Shown: in pieces, positions 53,501 through 61,855 of the stretch | Numbering within the stretch: the stretch's first letter is position 1 | Layout: each line of letters opens with the position of its first letter | Assembly (NCBI RefSeq): GCF_900103125.1 | Contig: NZ_FNJV01000002.1 | Coordinates: forward strand, 620,001-684,000 | Reading direction: 5' to 3' | DNA length: 64,000 nt | DNA from: Mucilaginibacter sp. OK268 | GTDB taxonomy: Bacteria > Bacteroidota > Bacteroidia > Sphingobacteriales > Sphingobacteriaceae | Position numbers and translations under genes: made by a program | Notes under the pieces: generated by a model | The model's database searches: none | What the model saw: only the letters and a program-made list of their open reading frames with translations | Told to the model about the DNA's origin: nothing

Positions 53501-53966
53501 GTGAACGGGAAATAGTAGGCAAGTTTTCAATTTGCTGGCGACTGATAGTTTCGCGGGCACCAGTACGTGATGAATTGATCACTTTACCTTGTGAACCGGT
53601 AATCACTACTTCACTTAAAGCAGTTAAATTATCTTCCAGTTTGGTATTGATCTTTTGATCCTGACCAATAGAAAGGGTGATACCGTCCTGAACAAAATTT
53701 TTGTATCCAACAAAACTTACTTTAAAGGTGTACGGACCACCTACCCTTAAGTTTGGAATGTTGTAACGGCCATCCGCGCGGCTTACTGTAGCATATACAG
53801 TACCGGTTGGCACGTGGGTGATGGTTACAGTGGCACCCGGAATTGCACCCTTAGCATCGGTAATGATACCGTTTACACTGGCTGTTGTAACACCCTGTGC
53901 AAAGGCGTTCCTGTTAAGGAACATAAAACCGGCCAATAATAATAAAAGAAGTAAAGGCTTCCTCAT
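50589..53966 (-). CDS. TonB-dependent receptor, Oar-like
   Basis: The 1125-residue protein has a signal peptide ending NAFAQ. A carboxypeptidase-regulatory-like domain follows (ASVNGIITDAKGAIPGATVT, then YATVSRADGRYNIPNLRVGG), next a plug (SRTGARETISRQQIENLPTI and NNITVDGALFNNSFG) and a barrel of about 850 residues that ends QAQIGVRYIFN. This is the layout of Oar proteins, first known from Myxococcus, which act as TonB-coupled outer-membrane channels for proteins or peptides in several bacteria. The cargo here is unknown. It is a single-gene unit with its own promoter and terminator. Confidence 0.93.
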   Translation of the reverse strand: MRKPLLLLLLLAGFMFLNRNAFAQGVTTASVNGIITDAKGAIPGATVTITHVPTGTVYATVSRADGRYNIPNLRVGGPYTFKVSFVGYKNFVQDGITLSIGQDQKINTKLEDNLTALSEVVITGSQGKVINSSRTGARETISRQQIENLPTISRSLQDFTKLTPSANGLAFGGRSSNFNNITVDGALFNNSFGLSGTLGGQASSQPISLDAIDQIQVDIAPYDVRQGNFTGAGVNTVVKSGTNQVKGTAYYYGRGVRLTGYHAGTTNLPITPFNYHTDGVAVGGPIIKNKLFLFVSGEQERVSQPPATAYVAGRPGSSGANVSNVQASTLDALKTKLASYGYDPGAYENYVYRTSSNKLTAKLDWNIDKNNTLSAKYFYLKSFKDQPASNSGIGNGSFLDPTDPTGKKSIPVGYGTTRTPGTNTLPFYGSGYTINNNFNIGIVELNSRISNSMSNKLTVGYSALRDFRNFLGNSSLPMVDIGNGTSDDQGNITSPASATMTSFGSELYTAGNLLSTNIWQFADDFTIYSGKHEFTLGTSNQIQSYTNGFAPDYNGLYTYNSASDFLNDRPANGYTLRYSAVGSGFPYAKIKASIYSVYVQDKYHVTDNFRLTYGLRADYNVFPTSLAPNANAAALTFQGGTHVDVSKLPKNRVQLSPRVGFNWDVNGDGSTQVRGGSGLFTGPVPFVWISNQASNNGLLFGAYTINSDPKKAAADQDPRLKFNPNPNANRPAAGAASTAYELDVADPNLKYPKIWRTNLAVDQKLPGGIIGTIEGAYTKDIRAIYHQNLVLSDGFSTLPGVEGQIQYDSKNTTPSAANATATNPSISGLYYMKNTNKGFSYFVTGQLQKSFTNGFAASVAYTYTKSKDVNDGGSTAATIWSTRYVAGNPNADNLSNSSYVQPNRIIATVSYRKEYAKNFATTVGLVFEASNNGAQSYITANDPNGDGATNDLMYIPKNQSDLILVAAPKAANGTVDTRTPAQIWTQLNNFINQDSYLSQHRGQFAQRNGAILPTYKRLDLHFAQDFFVKAGKTKNTIEVTFDVINFTNLLNRNWGNYQVSAISSNNFGAATVLRYMGKDATTGKATYSFPYLDANNQIPVTNSYKTDISQFSRFQAQIGVRYIFN

Positions 53967-54005
53967 AAATTGCTTTTTTAATTATACTTTTAAGTTGATT
54001 AGCCG

Positions 54006-54033
54006 CAAAGATAAGTAATAGCCTGATTGTCAA
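54006..54033 (-). promoter_or_regulatory. Promoter of the Oar-type receptor gene
   Basis: On the minus strand TTG (54033-54031), a 17-base spacer and TATCTTTG (54013-54006) match the TTG-N17..23-TAnnTTTG pattern. The leader would be about 33 bases. Confidence 0.75.
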
Positions 54034-54330
54034 TGTTAATTTTATGTTAACAATTATTATATATTTTTCAACATTTTTATTCATACATAACACTAATTAC
54101 AAGTAAATTGATAGATATTATATAATATTTATAATAATCCTTGCACTTAACCTCATAAATGGCATTTGATTGTAAATAATAACGCCATGCCAGCGAGGGG
54201 CCTTATTCCATTTTTGCTTTTCAGCCCTTTTACTTAGCTTTGGGCCATTAAAATTAACGCCTGTGTGTACAACACGGTTTAGCTTTAATCCGTACAAAGC
54301 GAAAATTTAAATTATATCATCATTAAAAAT

Positions 54331-55722
54331 ATGGACTACGATTTAATTGTTATAGGATCAGGCCCGGGTGGTTATGTAGCAGCAATCCGCGCTTCCCAAC
54401 TCGGTTTAAAAACTGCCATCATTGAAAAAGAATCATTAGGCGGCATATGTCTTAACTGGGGTTGTATCCCTACTAAAGCCCTATTAAAAAGTGCCCAGGT
54501 GTTTGAATACATCAACCATGCTGCCGATTATGGTATCAACGTAAACGGTAACGGTGAGGTTAATTTTGAATCGGTTATTAAACGCAGCCGCGGGGTAGCC
54601 GACGGCATGAGCAAAGGCGTTCAGTTTTTAATGAAGAAAAACAAGATTGACGTAGTGCTTGGTTTTGGAAAGTTAAAATCAAAAGGTGTTGTTGAAGTAA
54701 AAGCCACTGATGGCTCAACCAAACAGATCACCGCTAAAAATATCATATTAGCCACAGGCGGCCGTTCACGCGAATTGCCTAACCTGAAACAGGATGGCAA
54801 AAAAGTAATTGGTTACCGCGAGGCCATGTCATTACCCAAACAACCAAAATCAATTGTGGTTGTAGGTTCTGGCGCTATCGGTATCGAGTTTGCTTATTTC
54901 TATAACTCTATCGGTACTAAAGTTACTGTGGTGGAGTACTTAGATAACATCGTTCCTTTAGAAGACGAAGAAGTTTCAAAAGGCCTGAACCGCATCTTGA
55001 AAAAACAAGGTATCACCATTATGACCAGCGCCAATGTGGAGTCTGTTGACAGCAGCGGCGAGCTTTGCAAAGTAAATGTAAAAACTGCTGCCGGTGTTGA
55101 AGTACTGGAAGCCGAGGTTGTATTATCAGCTGTAGGTATCTCTACCAACATTGAAGGCATAGGTTTGGAAGAAACCGGTGTAAAAACCGATAAAGGCAAG
55201 GTATTAGTTGATGATTTTTACCGTACCAATGTTGAAGGCGTGTTTGCTATTGGCGATATCGTTAAAGGTCAGGCACTGGCACACGTTGCTTCTGCCGAGG
55301 GCATCATCTGCGTTGAGAAAATAGCAGGTCATAACCCAGAGCCTTTAAATTATAACAACATCCCGGGCTGTACTTATTGCTCACCGGAAATAGCCTCTGT
55401 TGGTTACACCGAAAAAGCAGCTAAAGAAGCCGGATATGAAATTAAAGTTGGTAAATTCCCGTTCTCGGCATCGGGCAAAGCCAGCGCTGCCGGAGCTAAA
55501 GATGGTTTTGTAAAACTGATATTCGATGCCAAATACGGCGAGTTCCTGGGCGCGCACATGCTGGGCTATAACGTTACCGAAATGATTGCCGAAGTAGTTA
55601 CCGCCCGCAAACTGGAAGCTACCGGTCATGAGATCATCAAATCGGTACACCCGCACCCAACCATGAGCGAAGCCGTGATGGAGGCCGCTGCCGAAGCTTA
55701 CGGTGAATGTATACACTTGTAA
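54331..55722 (+). CDS. lpdA: Dihydrolipoyl dehydrogenase
   Basis: The 463-residue protein has the FAD-binding motif IVIGSGPGGYVAAIRA, the redox-active disulphide in GGICLNWGCIPTKAL (Cys40 and Cys45), the NAD-binding SIVVVGSGAIGIEFAYF, and the C-terminal HPHPTMSE with catalytic His442 and Glu447. It reoxidises dihydrolipoamide of the 2-oxo-acid dehydrogenase complexes. The complexes' other subunits are not in the window. A 364-base gap upstream separates it from the divergent receptor gene. Confidence 0.96.
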   Translation: MDYDLIVIGSGPGGYVAAIRASQLGLKTAIIEKESLGGICLNWGCIPTKALLKSAQVFEYINHAADYGINVNGNGEVNFESVIKRSRGVADGMSKGVQFLMKKNKIDVVLGFGKLKSKGVVEVKATDGSTKQITAKNIILATGGRSRELPNLKQDGKKVIGYREAMSLPKQPKSIVVVGSGAIGIEFAYFYNSIGTKVTVVEYLDNIVPLEDEEVSKGLNRILKKQGITIMTSANVESVDSSGELCKVNVKTAAGVEVLEAEVVLSAVGISTNIEGIGLEETGVKTDKGKVLVDDFYRTNVEGVFAIGDIVKGQALAHVASAEGIICVEKIAGHNPEPLNYNNIPGCTYCSPEIASVGYTEKAAKEAGYEIKVGKFPFSASGKASAAGAKDGFVKLIFDAKYGEFLGAHMLGYNVTEMIAEVVTARKLEATGHEIIKSVHPHPTMSEAVMEAAAEAYGECIHL

Positions 55723-55725
55723 TTT

Positions 55726-55955
55726 TAGTTCATAGATCATGGTTAATGGTTCATAGCTAAAACCTGATCTGTTATATTCTTAATCGCCACAAAATGAATG
55801 TATAGCATTTAATTTGTGGCGATTTTCTTTTTATCTGCTCACAAAACATGATCTATCACCCACCAACTTAAAAAGATTGTGTTATTTTAGCTTTTGATGA
55901 TATATGGCTCCCCTACCGACTACCATGATCTATGAACCATCAACCATGAACTAAA
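55726..55955. repeat. Inverted pair of TTCATGG word arrays (locus B) with internal terminator
   Basis: The left arm TAGTTCATAGATCATGGTTA begins four bases after the lpdA stop. The right arm (55922-55953) has ATGAACCATCAACCATGAAC, nearly identical to the right arm of locus A, and ends four bases before the MBL start. Between them lies the lpdA terminator. Confidence 0.75.
55782..55832 (+). terminator. Terminator of lpdA
   Basis: AATCGCCACAAA pairs with TTTGTGGCGATT, followed by TTCTTTTT. Confidence 0.85.
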
Positions 55956-55957
55956 AC

Positions 55958-56797
55958 ATGAAACTCCACACAATAGATACCGGTTTTTTTAAATTAGATG
56001 GCGGCGCTATGTTTGGCGTGGTGCCCAAAACCATCTGGAACAAGACCAATCCTGCAGATGATAACAATCTTTGTACCTGGGCTATGCGCTGCCTGCTGGT
56101 AGAGGATGGTAAACGACTGATCCTGATCGATACGGGCATCGGCAATAAACAGGACGAAAAATTCTTTAGCCATTATTACCTTCATGGTAATGCTACACTT
56201 GACAGTTCGCTGGCAGCCCTTGGTTTTCACCGGGACGATATTACCGATGTATTTTTAACACATCTGCATTTTGACCACGTTGGTGGCGCGGTTATACGCG
56301 ATGGCGAAAATCTGCTCTCCGCTTTTAAAAACGCCATTTACTGGAGCAACCCGCAACACTGGGATTGGGCCGTAAACCCCAACGAACGCGAAAAAGCATC
56401 GTTCCTTAAAGAGAACATACTACCTATACAACAAAGCGGACAGTTAAAATTTATTGACAGTACGGATGGAGTAAAATTCACAGAAAATTTTCACTTACGC
56501 TTTGTTTACGGCCATACCGACGCCATGATGCTGCCATTAATTAGTTATAAAGACAAAAAGATACTTTATATGGCAGATCTTCTGCCATCTGTGGGGCACC
56601 TGCCACTCCCCTATGTGATGGCTTATGACATGTTTCCGCTTAAAACCCTGGGCGAAAAGAAACTATTTTTAAACGAAGCCGTAGAACAGGATTATATTTT
56701 GTATTTTGAACACGATCCTGTTAATGAATGTTGTACACTACAACAAACAGAGAGAGGCCCGAGGCTGAAAGAAGCCTTTAAATTGGATGAAATTTAA
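55958..56797 (+). CDS. MBL-fold metallo-hydrolase
   Basis: The 279-residue protein has the metallo-beta-lactamase zinc motif TDVFLTHLHFDHVGGAV (HxHxDH), an earlier LILIDTGIGNKQDEKF, then LRFVYGHTDAMMLPLI with the next His, KILYMADLLPSVGHL with the bridging Asp, and FEHDPVNECC with the last His. The pattern matches the lactonase/ribonuclease-like broad family, and many relatives are quorum lactonase-like or sulphatase-like; no substrate is assigned. It is downstream of lpdA but separated by a terminator, so it is probably independent. Confidence 0.92.
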   Translation: MKLHTIDTGFFKLDGGAMFGVVPKTIWNKTNPADDNNLCTWAMRCLLVEDGKRLILIDTGIGNKQDEKFFSHYYLHGNATLDSSLAALGFHRDDITDVFLTHLHFDHVGGAVIRDGENLLSAFKNAIYWSNPQHWDWAVNPNEREKASFLKENILPIQQSGQLKFIDSTDGVKFTENFHLRFVYGHTDAMMLPLISYKDKKILYMADLLPSVGHLPLPYVMAYDMFPLKTLGEKKLFLNEAVEQDYILYFEHDPVNECCTLQQTERGPRLKEAFKLDEI

Positions 56798-56983
56798 TAA
56801 GTGTTTCAAGAATACCACAAAAACCATACCGCTTGCCGGTTTAAACAATTAATAATGCAAAAACGAACAATTTGTTAACATTGCAATAGTTAAACACTCA
56901 TAATCAATCATTTATAAAAGCAATTTGTAGTGCGTTTTTTTTCAAAATACAACTTGCAATTATATTTTTTTAGAACAATTTTA

Positions 56984-56991
56984 TAACTTTG
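56984..56991 (+). promoter_or_regulatory. -7 box (TAACTTTG) of the primary sigma factor gene
   Basis: A consensus TAnnTTTG element 44 bases upstream of the ATG at 57036, in an AT-rich stretch. A TTG lies 27 bases before it, slightly farther than usual. Confidence 0.65.
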
Positions 56992-57035
56992 CACGTTCTG
57001 TACTAAATAGAAAGTACCGAAGGTTTATTAAATAA

Positions 57036-57896
57036 ATGAGACAACTCAAAATAACGCAATCCATTACCAATCGCGAGTCACAATCGCTAGACAAATATCT
57101 TCACGAGATTGGTAAAGTTGATCTGATAACTGCCGAAGAAGAAGTAATATTAGCTCAAAAAATACGCGAGGGCGACCAGGCGGCTTTGGAACGGTTAACC
57201 AAAACCAATTTACGCTTTGTGGTGTCTGTTGCTAAACAATATCAAAATCAGGGTTTAACGCTGGGCGATTTGATTAACGAGGGTAACCTGGGTTTAATTA
57301 AGGCTGCCAAACGTTTTGACGAGACCAAAGGCTTTAAGTTCATCTCCTACGCGGTATGGTGGATCCGTCAGTCGATTTTGCAGGCTATTGCCGAGCAATC
57401 ACGTATTGTGCGTTTACCATTGAACCAGGTTGGCTCATTAAGCAAGATCAGTAAAGCGTTCTCCAAACTGGAGCAGGAATATGAGCGTGAACCTTCACCA
57501 GAAGAGTTGGCCGATATCCTGGAAACTACTGTCGACAAGATCTCTGACACGCTGAGCAACTCCGGTCGTCATGTATCTATGGATGCGCCATTTGTACAAG
57601 GCGAAGAAAACACACTGCTTGACGTACTGGAAAATCAAGAGCCCAATACCGACTCCATCCTGATCAATGAATCGTTATCTGAAGAGATCAAACGGTCGCT
57701 TTCAACCTTAACAGAGCGTGAACGTGAGATTATCGTATTGTTCTTTGGTTTAGGAACCAATCATCCGCTTTCATTAGAGGAGATTGGTGAGAAATTTAAT
57801 CTCACCCGTGAGCGTGTACGCCAAATTAAGGACAAGGCACTACAACGTTTACGCCACACCTCCAGAAGCAAAATATTGAAATCATACCTGGGTTAA
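57036..57896 (+). CDS. rpoD: Primary RNA polymerase sigma factor (RpoD/SigA type)
   Basis: The 286-residue protein has region 1.2 at its start ([20 protein letters not shown]), region 2 ([20 protein letters not shown], then [20 protein letters not shown]), region 3 and region 4 with the -35-binding helix-turn-helix ([20 protein letters not shown]). The long region 1.1 and insert of proteobacterial sigma-70 are absent, as usual in Bacteroidota. It is the housekeeping sigma factor that would read the TAnnTTTG promoters of this window. Confidence 0.95.
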   Translation: MRQLKITQSITNRESQSLDKYLHEIGKVDLITAEEEVILAQKIREGDQAALERLTKTNLRFVVSVAKQYQNQGLTLGDLINEGNLGLIKAAKRFDETKGFKFISYAVWWIRQSILQAIAEQSRIVRLPLNQVGSLSKISKAFSKLEQEYEREPSPEELADILETTVDKISDTLSNSGRHVSMDAPFVQGEENTLLDVLENQEPNTDSILINESLSEEIKRSLSTLTEREREIIVLFFGLGTNHPLSLEEIGEKFNLTRERVRQIKDKALQRLRHTSRSKILKSYLG

Positions 57897-57919
57897 TCTA
57901 TAAACCCACAACCATATTT

Positions 57920-57951
57920 AAAAGCCACCGGTAATCCTGGTGGCTTTTTTT
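57920..57951 (+). terminator. Terminator of rpoD
   Basis: AAAGCCACCGG pairs with CCTGGTGGCTTT around a short loop, followed by seven T; 23 bases past the stop. Confidence 0.92.
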
Positions 57952-58042
57952 GTTTTCATATATAATATAATCGGTGCAACCATTGTAGGTTTAATTGCGT
58001 CATGGATAATACTCAAACTCACTTATCTTAAACAGGATCCTT

Positions 58043-59248
58043 ATGGCTTCATTAAACAAAATACGTGGCACGAAAAACGTCCTTTTCCTTATCTTCTTTT
58101 TTTACGCGCCATGTTCCTTTGCTCAATATAAAGACCAGTTATCACCAAAAGTTTCTGTTATAGTCAGTACCAATCTCGAAACCTATTTTTTTGCCGAAAA
58201 ACTTGCTGTTGAGCATATCAACGATTATGTGTTTGATCAAAAAGGAGGAGACTATACACACCAACCCATTGTTCATTATGGCTTTCTGCATTTTAATCGC
58301 TATGTAAATACTCCGGCCATATTAAGAATCGCAGAACTGCTTAAACAAATAAAGAACACTTATCATGATAATGGCCCTATTATGAATTATTTGTTAAATG
58401 AAAAAGAATTCCCATCCAGGGGGCATTTGTTTAAAGGCCTCCCAAATGATTCTGCCCATCCTGAAACAGCGGGTTTATTTGCTGAACTTACCGACAGCTT
58501 AAATAGTTTTTATCATTTAGCCAAAGTAGGCGAATTTATTAAAGACAACGCTCCATTTTATCAAGGTGCATTAAAAGAAGTAGAGAAAGATATCGATGTC
58601 CCCTCTTTTCCCGCGTTGGAAAGATGGTACGGTAAAAGATTCTCACAATATCGCATCTATTTAGCACCTGCAATGCCAATTACCAAAGGTGAAGACAATT
58701 ACCGGGGATTTGGCCCTAACATTATATCTCCTGATGGTACTATTCCCGCCATGATCATGAGCTCAGACCAAATGTTGCCACCAGAACCCGGCTTATCATC
58801 TTATAAACATTTCGGCTTTGACAACCCCGCGGTTACTCATTTTTTAACCAAACATGAAATTGGCCACTCTTTTGTAAATCCTGTTATTGAAAAATATGCA
58901 GCTCAACTTCAAAAAGACTCTGCATTATTTACCCCTGCGCTTAAACAAATACTCGCCCCTCATTATATTAATAACTGGTATGTATGCGTGATAGAACACC
59001 TGGTACGGTTAGGCGAAATCCGCACGGCAGTATCCATGAAAGATTTGAAGGAAGCTGAACGTTTACGCAAACTGCACATTTACGGCGAAAAATGCGTTCT
59101 AATTCCATTACTTGAAACCAAGATCAGGGATTATGAACTTAACCGGAAACATTACCCCACTTTTGAAAGCTATCTGCCACAGCTTATTTCTTATTTTCAC
59201 TCATTAACGCCAGCCATAATTAATGAGCAGGTTAAAAAATTCAATTGA
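58043..59248 (+). CDS. DUF4932 family protein, candidate metallopeptidase
   Basis: The 401-residue protein has a signal peptide ending CSFAQ. It carries HEIGHSFVNP around residue 270 (TKHEIGHSF), a zinc-binding HExxH motif with an added His-Ser-Phe, and further on CVIEHLVRLGEIRTAV, which may supply the third ligand. The overall look fits DUF4932. A zinc peptidase acting in the periplasm is plausible but not shown. It follows rpoD after a terminator and is separately transcribed. Confidence 0.8.
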   Translation: MASLNKIRGTKNVLFLIFFFYAPCSFAQYKDQLSPKVSVIVSTNLETYFFAEKLAVEHINDYVFDQKGGDYTHQPIVHYGFLHFNRYVNTPAILRIAELLKQIKNTYHDNGPIMNYLLNEKEFPSRGHLFKGLPNDSAHPETAGLFAELTDSLNSFYHLAKVGEFIKDNAPFYQGALKEVEKDIDVPSFPALERWYGKRFSQYRIYLAPAMPITKGEDNYRGFGPNIISPDGTIPAMIMSSDQMLPPEPGLSSYKHFGFDNPAVTHFLTKHEIGHSFVNPVIEKYAAQLQKDSALFTPALKQILAPHYINNWYVCVIEHLVRLGEIRTAVSMKDLKEAERLRKLHIYGEKCVLIPLLETKIRDYELNRKHYPTFESYLPQLISYFHSLTPAIINEQVKKFN

Positions 59249-59484
59249 AAATGGCAGTCGGAATCCTGAGAGGAGAGATCAAGTATGACCAGTCTTCTTT
59301 AAATGTTAATAAAATACGGATTGACGATGGCGACAACAATAGTCGACGGATTAATCTGTTTGATTAGATTTCTTCCGATAATTTTATTCCTTTAATCGAA
59401 TATAATTACCGATATTCCGTTATGTTGGTGTGATTTAATATTCACATAATAAAAAAGTAATTTAGCTTCATCAGAATATCAATT

Positions 59485-60276
59485 ATGACCATCCCCATAT
59501 ACCAGGCCGACGCGTTTACCGATAAATTATTTGGCGGCAATCCCGCGGCTATTTGTCCGCTTACGGAGTGGCTGCCCGATGCTGTGATGCAAAAAATAGC
59601 CATCGAAAACAACCTGGCCGAAACCGCCTTTTTCGTAAAAACAGGTGTCGGCTACAAATTACGCTGGTTTACCCCCGAATATGAAATTGATCTTTGCGGC
59701 CATGCCACCTTGGCATCGGCACATATATTATTTACCGAACTGGGTTTTGAAGGTGATACCCTACATTTTGAAACCGTAAAAGCGGGCACACTGACTGTAA
59801 AAAAAGACGGTGATAAATATACCATGGATTTCCCGTCGAGGCCACCCATTCCTATTGAACAACCCATGGGACTGGCCGAAGCCCTTGGCGATAAGCAACC
59901 TCTGGCCTTTTTACGGTCGAGGGATTATTTCCTGGTTTATGAAAGTGAACAGGATATTCAAGATATCAGTCCAGATTTTTTCGCACTATCAAAAATGGAT
60001 ACCGTTGGAGTAATTGTAACCGCCCGTGGCGACAATGCCGATTTTGTATCGCGCTTTTTTGCACCCGGCGCAGGCATACCCGAAGATCCCGTTACCGGAT
60101 CAGCACATTGCAACCTGATACCCTACTGGGCAAAAGTACTGGGTAAAAACAGCCTGCACGCCTACCAGATCTCGGCCCGCCGCGGCGAACTCTGGTGCGA
60201 ACTCAAAGGCGACCGCGTACAAATGAGCGGCAAAGCAGTAACCTATTTAAAGGGTGAGATCAGCATTGCTCATTAG
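59485..60276 (+). CDS. PhzF family isomerase-like protein
   Basis: The 263-residue protein has the PhzF fold's landmarks: QADAFTDKLFGGNPAAIC at the start, NNLAETAFFV with the catalytic Glu46, LRWFTPEYEIDLCGHATLAS and the second-half mirror SRFFAPGAGIPEDPVTGSAH. Phenazine biosynthesis itself is unlikely: no other phz genes occur, and most family members are uncharacterised isomerases. Its last codon and stop (CAT TAG) form the first unit of a tandem repeat. Confidence 0.93.
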   Translation: MTIPIYQADAFTDKLFGGNPAAICPLTEWLPDAVMQKIAIENNLAETAFFVKTGVGYKLRWFTPEYEIDLCGHATLASAHILFTELGFEGDTLHFETVKAGTLTVKKDGDKYTMDFPSRPPIPIEQPMGLAEALGDKQPLAFLRSRDYFLVYESEQDIQDISPDFFALSKMDTVGVIVTARGDNADFVSRFFAPGAGIPEDPVTGSAHCNLIPYWAKVLGKNSLHAYQISARRGELWCELKGDRVQMSGKAVTYLKGEISIAH

Positions 60277-60309
60277 TTCATTAGTTCATTAGTTCATTAG
60301 TTCATTAGG
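60269..60309. repeat. Tandem repeat TTCATTAG, about five units
   Basis: The 8-base unit TTCATTAG is repeated perfectly four times after a partial first unit that is the PhzF stop region. It carries a stop codon in one frame per unit. Confidence 0.9.
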
Positions 60310-60330
60310 GTAACTTGTAAAGCCTAAAGT

Positions 60331-60360
60331 GGGTTTACATGGTTTACACTTTTCATGGTT
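60331..60360. repeat. 30-base repeat shared with 17910-17939
   Basis: The sequence beginning GGGTTTACATGGTTTACACT is identical over 30 bases to that at 17910. Both are in intergenic gaps in the same orientation, with AT-rich similar flanks. Confidence 0.9.
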
Positions 60361-60445
60361 AACATTGATTTATATAATTGAAAATCAATAAATTATGGAA
60401 TTTTATGTCAAATTTATGTTAACCGACTTTATAGAATTTTTGTCC

Positions 60446-60539
60446 CCGCCGGTTCAAGTGTCCTCACTTGAACCCATATGGGCGTAAGCGTCCACGCTTA
60501 CGCTAAACTATATCTAGGCGTGGACGCCTGGATAGGCGG
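60446..60539. repeat. Three-hairpin palindromic element
   Basis: Three neighbouring palindromes: GGTTCAAGTG/CACTTGAACC, GCGTAAGCGT/ACGCTTACGC and AGGCGT/ACGCCT, bounded by CCGCC and GGCGG. No coding content; REP-like. Confidence 0.75.
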
Positions 60540-60625
60540 ATTAACCTAAAAAATATTGCAGACGTGTTGGATATAGATGTAAAGGTTTTTTTATAACTTG
60601 AACAGACGAACCAATAGGCCCTATT

Positions 60626-61099
60626 ATGGATGAAGAATTACAAATAAAGAAACTTGACGCATTATTTTTCTTATTTAGAGAGGAACAAGTTGGTATCGCC
60701 AAGCATTTCATCAAGGAGATGATGCTTGGAAAGGGCTTTGAGGTTTCCAATGTGGAGATAGAGAGATACTTAGATCAATTAATTGACGATGGTTATATTA
60801 TGCTGACGGCCGATGATGCAGGCACCCGTATCTATATCATTAAAATAAAAGGTTTGCTATTTGATGGGTACGAACAGCAAATACTTAGTCGTATTTCCGA
60901 AAATACTCGCTTGGAAACACTCGAAAACTCGCAAAGGGCGAATCAAACTTTGACGACTTGGCTAACAGTTTTAATCGCTTTTGGCACACTTCTGGCTGCA
61001 GTATATTACTCAATTGAGATTTGTAACCGCTTTTCGCCGATTTTGCATCAACATGATTTATATTGGATTTGGGAAGCAGTCCCAAAAAGAAAGTCTTAA
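60626..61099 (+). CDS. Hypothetical protein with one C-terminal membrane helix
   Basis: The 157-residue protein starts with a helical region resembling a winged helix (DALFFLFREEQVGIAKHFIK, then IERYLDQLIDDGYIML and TRIYIIKIKGLLF), a short coiled stretch (ENTRLETLENSQRANQTL) and one membrane segment (TWLTVLIAFGTLLAAVYYSI). I do not recognise the family. The C-terminus (WIWEAVPKRKS) would be short. It may be a membrane-tethered DNA- or protein-binding factor, but this is a guess. Both flanks hold repeats. Confidence 0.65.
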   Translation: MDEELQIKKLDALFFLFREEQVGIAKHFIKEMMLGKGFEVSNVEIERYLDQLIDDGYIMLTADDAGTRIYIIKIKGLLFDGYEQQILSRISENTRLETLENSQRANQTLTTWLTVLIAFGTLLAAVYYSIEICNRFSPILHQHDLYWIWEAVPKRKS

Positions 61100-61195
61100 T
61101 TTCCCTCATGGTCCAACAGGCATATAGTCTCCTAACAAGACAAAGTAACAGCCTTAGCGGCAATTGAGCGCTCTACGATATTCAAAACCGCTCTG

Positions 61196-61223
61196 TATAG
61201 CATAGAGATTGCTTCGTACCTCG
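61196..61223. repeat. Half GTCATTGCGAGG element
   Basis: GAGATTGCTTCGTACCTCGC followed by AATGAC matches one arm of the palindromic element at 30821-30901. Confidence 0.7.
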
Positions 61224-61260
61224 CAATGACGTGTGAAATTAAAAAGGTTAAAACCCTTCC

Positions 61261-61674
61261 CTATTTAACCCTAACAAACACACTCGTCCCATTAGTAATA
61301 TTTCCCATCAACAAAGAATCATTACCTTTAAGTTCCATTTTAAAAGACTCCCTGAAATCGCCATAATTAATATTTACAGAATCACCGATGAATTTATAAG
61401 AATAAGAGGTGTCATTATCAGGGTAGGTGAATTTTTTCTTGTCGATAATAAGCGTAACACCGTCGGTAGTATCTATGGCCCACGAACCTAACATTTTTTT
61501 GGCCAACGAACCATGCAGATCCTGCGCCGGATCTGTTTCCGGTTGCTGGACTACCATAACAGTTTGTTGTGCTTTAACCGAATCCGTATCTGCTTTAGCA
61601 ATTTTACCTGCCTTATTGGATTTGCAGGAAGCCATCAGCATAACAGTTATCAACGAATAAAAATATCTTTTCAT
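61261..61674 (-). CDS. Small lipoprotein of unknown function
   Basis: The 137-residue protein has a lipoprotein signal (MKRYFYSLITVMLMASCKSN, lipidated Cys17). After a Lys/Asp/Gln-rich linker comes a small beta domain: MLGSWAIDTTDGVTLIIDKK, then FTYPDNDTSYSYKFIGDSVN and GNDSLLMGNITNGTSVFVRV. This resembles the short lipocalin-like or DUF-type copies common in Bacteroidota, but no family is assigned. It converges with the hypothetical gene at 60626. Confidence 0.78.
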   Translation of the reverse strand: MKRYFYSLITVMLMASCKSNKAGKIAKADTDSVKAQQTVMVVQQPETDPAQDLHGSLAKKMLGSWAIDTTDGVTLIIDKKKFTYPDNDTSYSYKFIGDSVNINYGDFRESFKMELKGNDSLLMGNITNGTSVFVRVK

Positions 61675-61855
61675 AGTGAATAGGTATCGCCATCAAATTT
61701 AATATTTAATCCCGCATACAGGTTACACTACCTGGTGAAAAGGATACTTCTCTTCCTGATCTGTTATCTTTATCTACCACAAAAAAAGTTTAATAAAATC
61801 ATTTTTTTATGATTACTTTGAAGGTTCGATCTTTTATACGGACACAATAATATAA

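Noticed and set aside
59485..60276. Phenazine biosynthesis locus
   Set aside because: Only a PhzF-fold protein is present; no phzA-G partners are nearby.
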